Source: Boswellia sacra
Lineage: Eukaryota; Streptophyta; Magnoliopsida; Sapindales; Burseraceae
DNA length: 64,000 nucleotides
Reading direction: 5' to 3'
Assembly (NCBI GenBank): GCA_013180625.2
Contig: SNVD02012968.1
Location: forward strand, 372,001 to 436,000
The notes beneath the pieces are model-generated. The model was not told where the DNA came from, did not search any database, and saw nothing but the letters and a program-made list of their open reading frames with translations. The position numbers and the translations under genes were made by a program. Positions 61,615 through 64,000 of this stretch are shown piece by piece (position 1 is the stretch's first letter; the number at the start of each line of letters is the position of its first letter).

Positions 61615-62960
61615 CAAAATTAATTAAGGCTATCTTTAATTTCCAAGAAACACGATAAAAAGAACATGGAGCCCTAACATAAGAAGTGAGCACCTCACCA
61701 GCAATGTGGGTTCGCTCACTACTCACCAACTCCCACATTTATCAAATCAAATACTAATCAACCTTTGCAACATATTAATGATTTTAATCAACAACATCAA
61801 TAGTCAACATCAAGATAGGAAACTAATCATAAGAAATTTAACTAAACAAGCAAACATTCTCCATACTAACTTATTAGCATGCATGACTAACCTATTAAAC
61901 ATCATAAATCGCACAAATAAATGGAAATCATGGATAATAATAAAACAAAATAATAAAACACAAGAAGGTAGCCTACTATTCACAATTCCAACATACAAAA
62001 GAGAGTAGAACATGCGTTTAATGCTAATAACATGCAAACACTAACTCTAATTAGCATTTTCATCATCAAACAATGAAAACACACATACTAACAACACAAA
62101 ATAATTAGGGTAGCCCACTAACCACATATAATCATACATATATTCATTCATTAATCGAAGAAAATGTCATATTTCAACCAATAACTAAAGAGGCACTAAC
62201 CCTACCATGCATTTCCAACAATTTATTATAGAAAAATATTAACAACTCCATATAAATAACAAAATTCGTGATAATAATAAAGATGGCATAAAAAGCACTC
62301 ATATAAAATAAGGCATTTAAGCTTAAAAGTAAACTACCCCCACTATATATATATATATATACTGTATATATATATAAGTTCAAATATATCAAAAAAAAAC
62401 ATAAAGATAAAGCATTAATTATCAAGAAGAATCATGACAATGCATTCATTGCCCTCGGACTTACTAGAATCATCTAGATGGAATTAGAGTGTTTCAAACT
62501 CATAAAATCACTTAAAAAGCTCAGAAGGAAAGGATTTTTAAGTGTTTTAAAAGTGTTGGAGTGTGTATAAAGGTTGTTGTGTGAAGAAAATTGAGAAAAA
62601 AACTCGTGGAAGCCCTCCCAAAATCGGTCAAAAGTGTCCCAAGAAATCTAAAAAATTTTGTTTATATTAGAGGGCTACACTGACACTCGTCAGTAGGTAC
62701 TCACGCACATGAGTGCTACTGACGTGTGTCAGTAGAACTGGTGCACATGTGTAGCTTACTCATTGGCACACATGAGTAATGGATCTTCAGGCCTAGAAAC
62801 AACCCAAAACCCTAATTTTAACCCAACGGGCTTCAACTTAGGTTCCAAATGTGTTTTTAGTGTTCTCCCACTCAGAATTTCATCTCGACTTGGTATTTCA
62901 GTTATTGTCACGGCCCTTTAAATTATAAGCAAGATTCCAATGCTTACAAGTCCCTTTTGA
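61615..62960. repeat. Older repeat sequence, probably LTR-retrotransposon remnant (right part)
   Basis: Continuation of the sequence interrupted by the Athila element. It includes an AC-rich stretch, a (TA)n microsatellite (62344-62376) and, at 62680-62785, clustered inverted and direct copies of CACATGAG and CTACTGAC. There are no protein domains, so the class assignment is tentative. Confidence 0.35.
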
Positions 62961-64000
62961 CTGAAAAAGTCTTTTTAAAATTGGGCTAAAATTTGAGTCT
63001 ACACAAGATCATAGCCCAAGAACCACTTAACAACTGGGAGACATCTACAAACACCCTTGAGGTTTGGCTTATCTATCAGTTAGGGACGGTCAAATTTTAA
63101 ACTGACAAGTTAATTCCTAATTTTAATTTTTGCCTAATTTGATTGAGGGTAATTTGGATATTCGATAGAAAAAGGCACAAACCTCTCCTAAAATTTCTTG
63201 AAATCCCACAGTCACCTTAGGTTTCTAAAAATCTCAAATATTGCCCATTGTCATCAATCTCAATTGAGTTTTTTTTCTTATGTATATAAATAAAATCAAT
63301 ATATTAATGAAATTATTTTCTAACTTTAATATTAAAAAGGGTTTAGTAATTCAAAAACTAATAGAGTATATATTAAATAAATATAATAAAAATAATTAAT
63401 AATTTAGTATAAGTATATTTTCATTTAAAAAATTAGAAAAAGATACCAATAAACACTTAAAAAAATGGCTTATTACAATTTGCTCCCTCAAGTTAGCTTT
63501 GAAAAAAGATAGTCTTTAACTTTTCAAAAATTACAAATTGCCCCTTGAGGTTTTGATTTCAATCATCCTTGTAAACGGAAAAGTGTCTTTTGACAATGAT
63601 TTGACAATGAAAGATAAATATTTAACATTGTCAATATGAAAATACCCTCTCATCCAATTGTTGACTGGACTAAAGAATAAAAATTCATTTTAATATTGAA
63701 AACAATAAAATGCACATGATCTAAAAGCAAAATAAGCATTTTTTTAACCAAAATGCCTTAAATACTATATAAGCTTACATGGTAAACCTTATCACGTTCA
63801 TTGCTTTACCACTTACCATTAAACAAAGCTAACTGCATCATACCACCTGGAAGATAATAACGTTGGATGTGCCAACAACTACATATCCCCTAGCTCATCC
63901 TATATAAATAAATATACCCCTAATAAATACCATACATACAATCCTGTAGTGAAAGAACTTAAACAACGAGAAAAGTGATAGGATTCCAATAGAAATAGTA
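62961..64000. other. AT-rich intergenic DNA with TIR-like segment
   Basis: At 63468-63590 the phrases TTACAATTTGCTCCCTCAAGTTA and ACAAATTGCCCCTTGAGGTTTT resemble MULE-type terminal repeats. No inverted partner is inside the window, so any element would extend to the right. No gene was recognised. Confidence 0.35.

Overview
This is plant nuclear DNA, almost certainly from a eudicot and probably a woody rosid (order not determined). The evidence is spliced genes with GT-AG introns, AT-rich spacers, and dense LTR retrotransposons, Mutator-like (MULE) and hAT elements, and a SINE. Five host genes could be modelled exon by exon, each with consistent reading phase.

Host genes in order: (1) the 5' part of a minus-strand DEAD-box helicase RH1 gene (1-2309, running off the left edge); (2) a plus-strand CBL-interacting protein kinase closest to CIPK23 (14749-25695, 15 exons, 457 aa); (3) a plus-strand C3HC/BIR-like zinc-finger protein of the NIPA/ILP1 family (26626-34503, 7 exons, 962 aa); (4) a single-exon organellar mTERF protein (37115-38032, 305 aa); (5) a solanesyl/polyprenyl diphosphate synthase of the SPS3 type (38948-47830, 12 exons, 415 aa). 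The mTERF and SPS3 pair matches the adjacent Arabidopsis genes At2g34620 and At2g34630, as I remember them, so it looks like conserved microsynteny.

Mobile DNA: 3.4-11.5 kb is a transposon graveyard. It holds a foldback element, a MULE with a DUF1985 remnant nested inside an older inverted-repeat element (with a 10-bp target duplication), a tRNA-derived SINE, and a 1.25-kb element whose terminal inverted repeats are duplicated in tandem (10-bp target duplication). Intron 7 of CIPK23 carries a complete but degenerate antisense Ty3/gypsy chromovirus (16541-21910). The last CIPK23 intron carries a MITE-like element holding two tandem copies of the signal-peptide exon of a germin-like protein gene. 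A 690-bp hAT element lies at 48702-49391.

The right end is dominated by an 11.2-kb Athila-type LTR retrotransposon (50410-61609; identical-length 1375-bp LTRs; CACAT target duplication), itself inserted in older repeat sequence. Between pol and the 3' LTR, where Athila elements can carry an env-like gene, it holds an intronless, full-length LOG-type cytokinin-activating phosphoribohydrolase reading frame (58255-58905) broken by one stop codon. A second, unrecognised frame precedes it. This host-gene capture by a retrotransposon is the most unusual item in the window.
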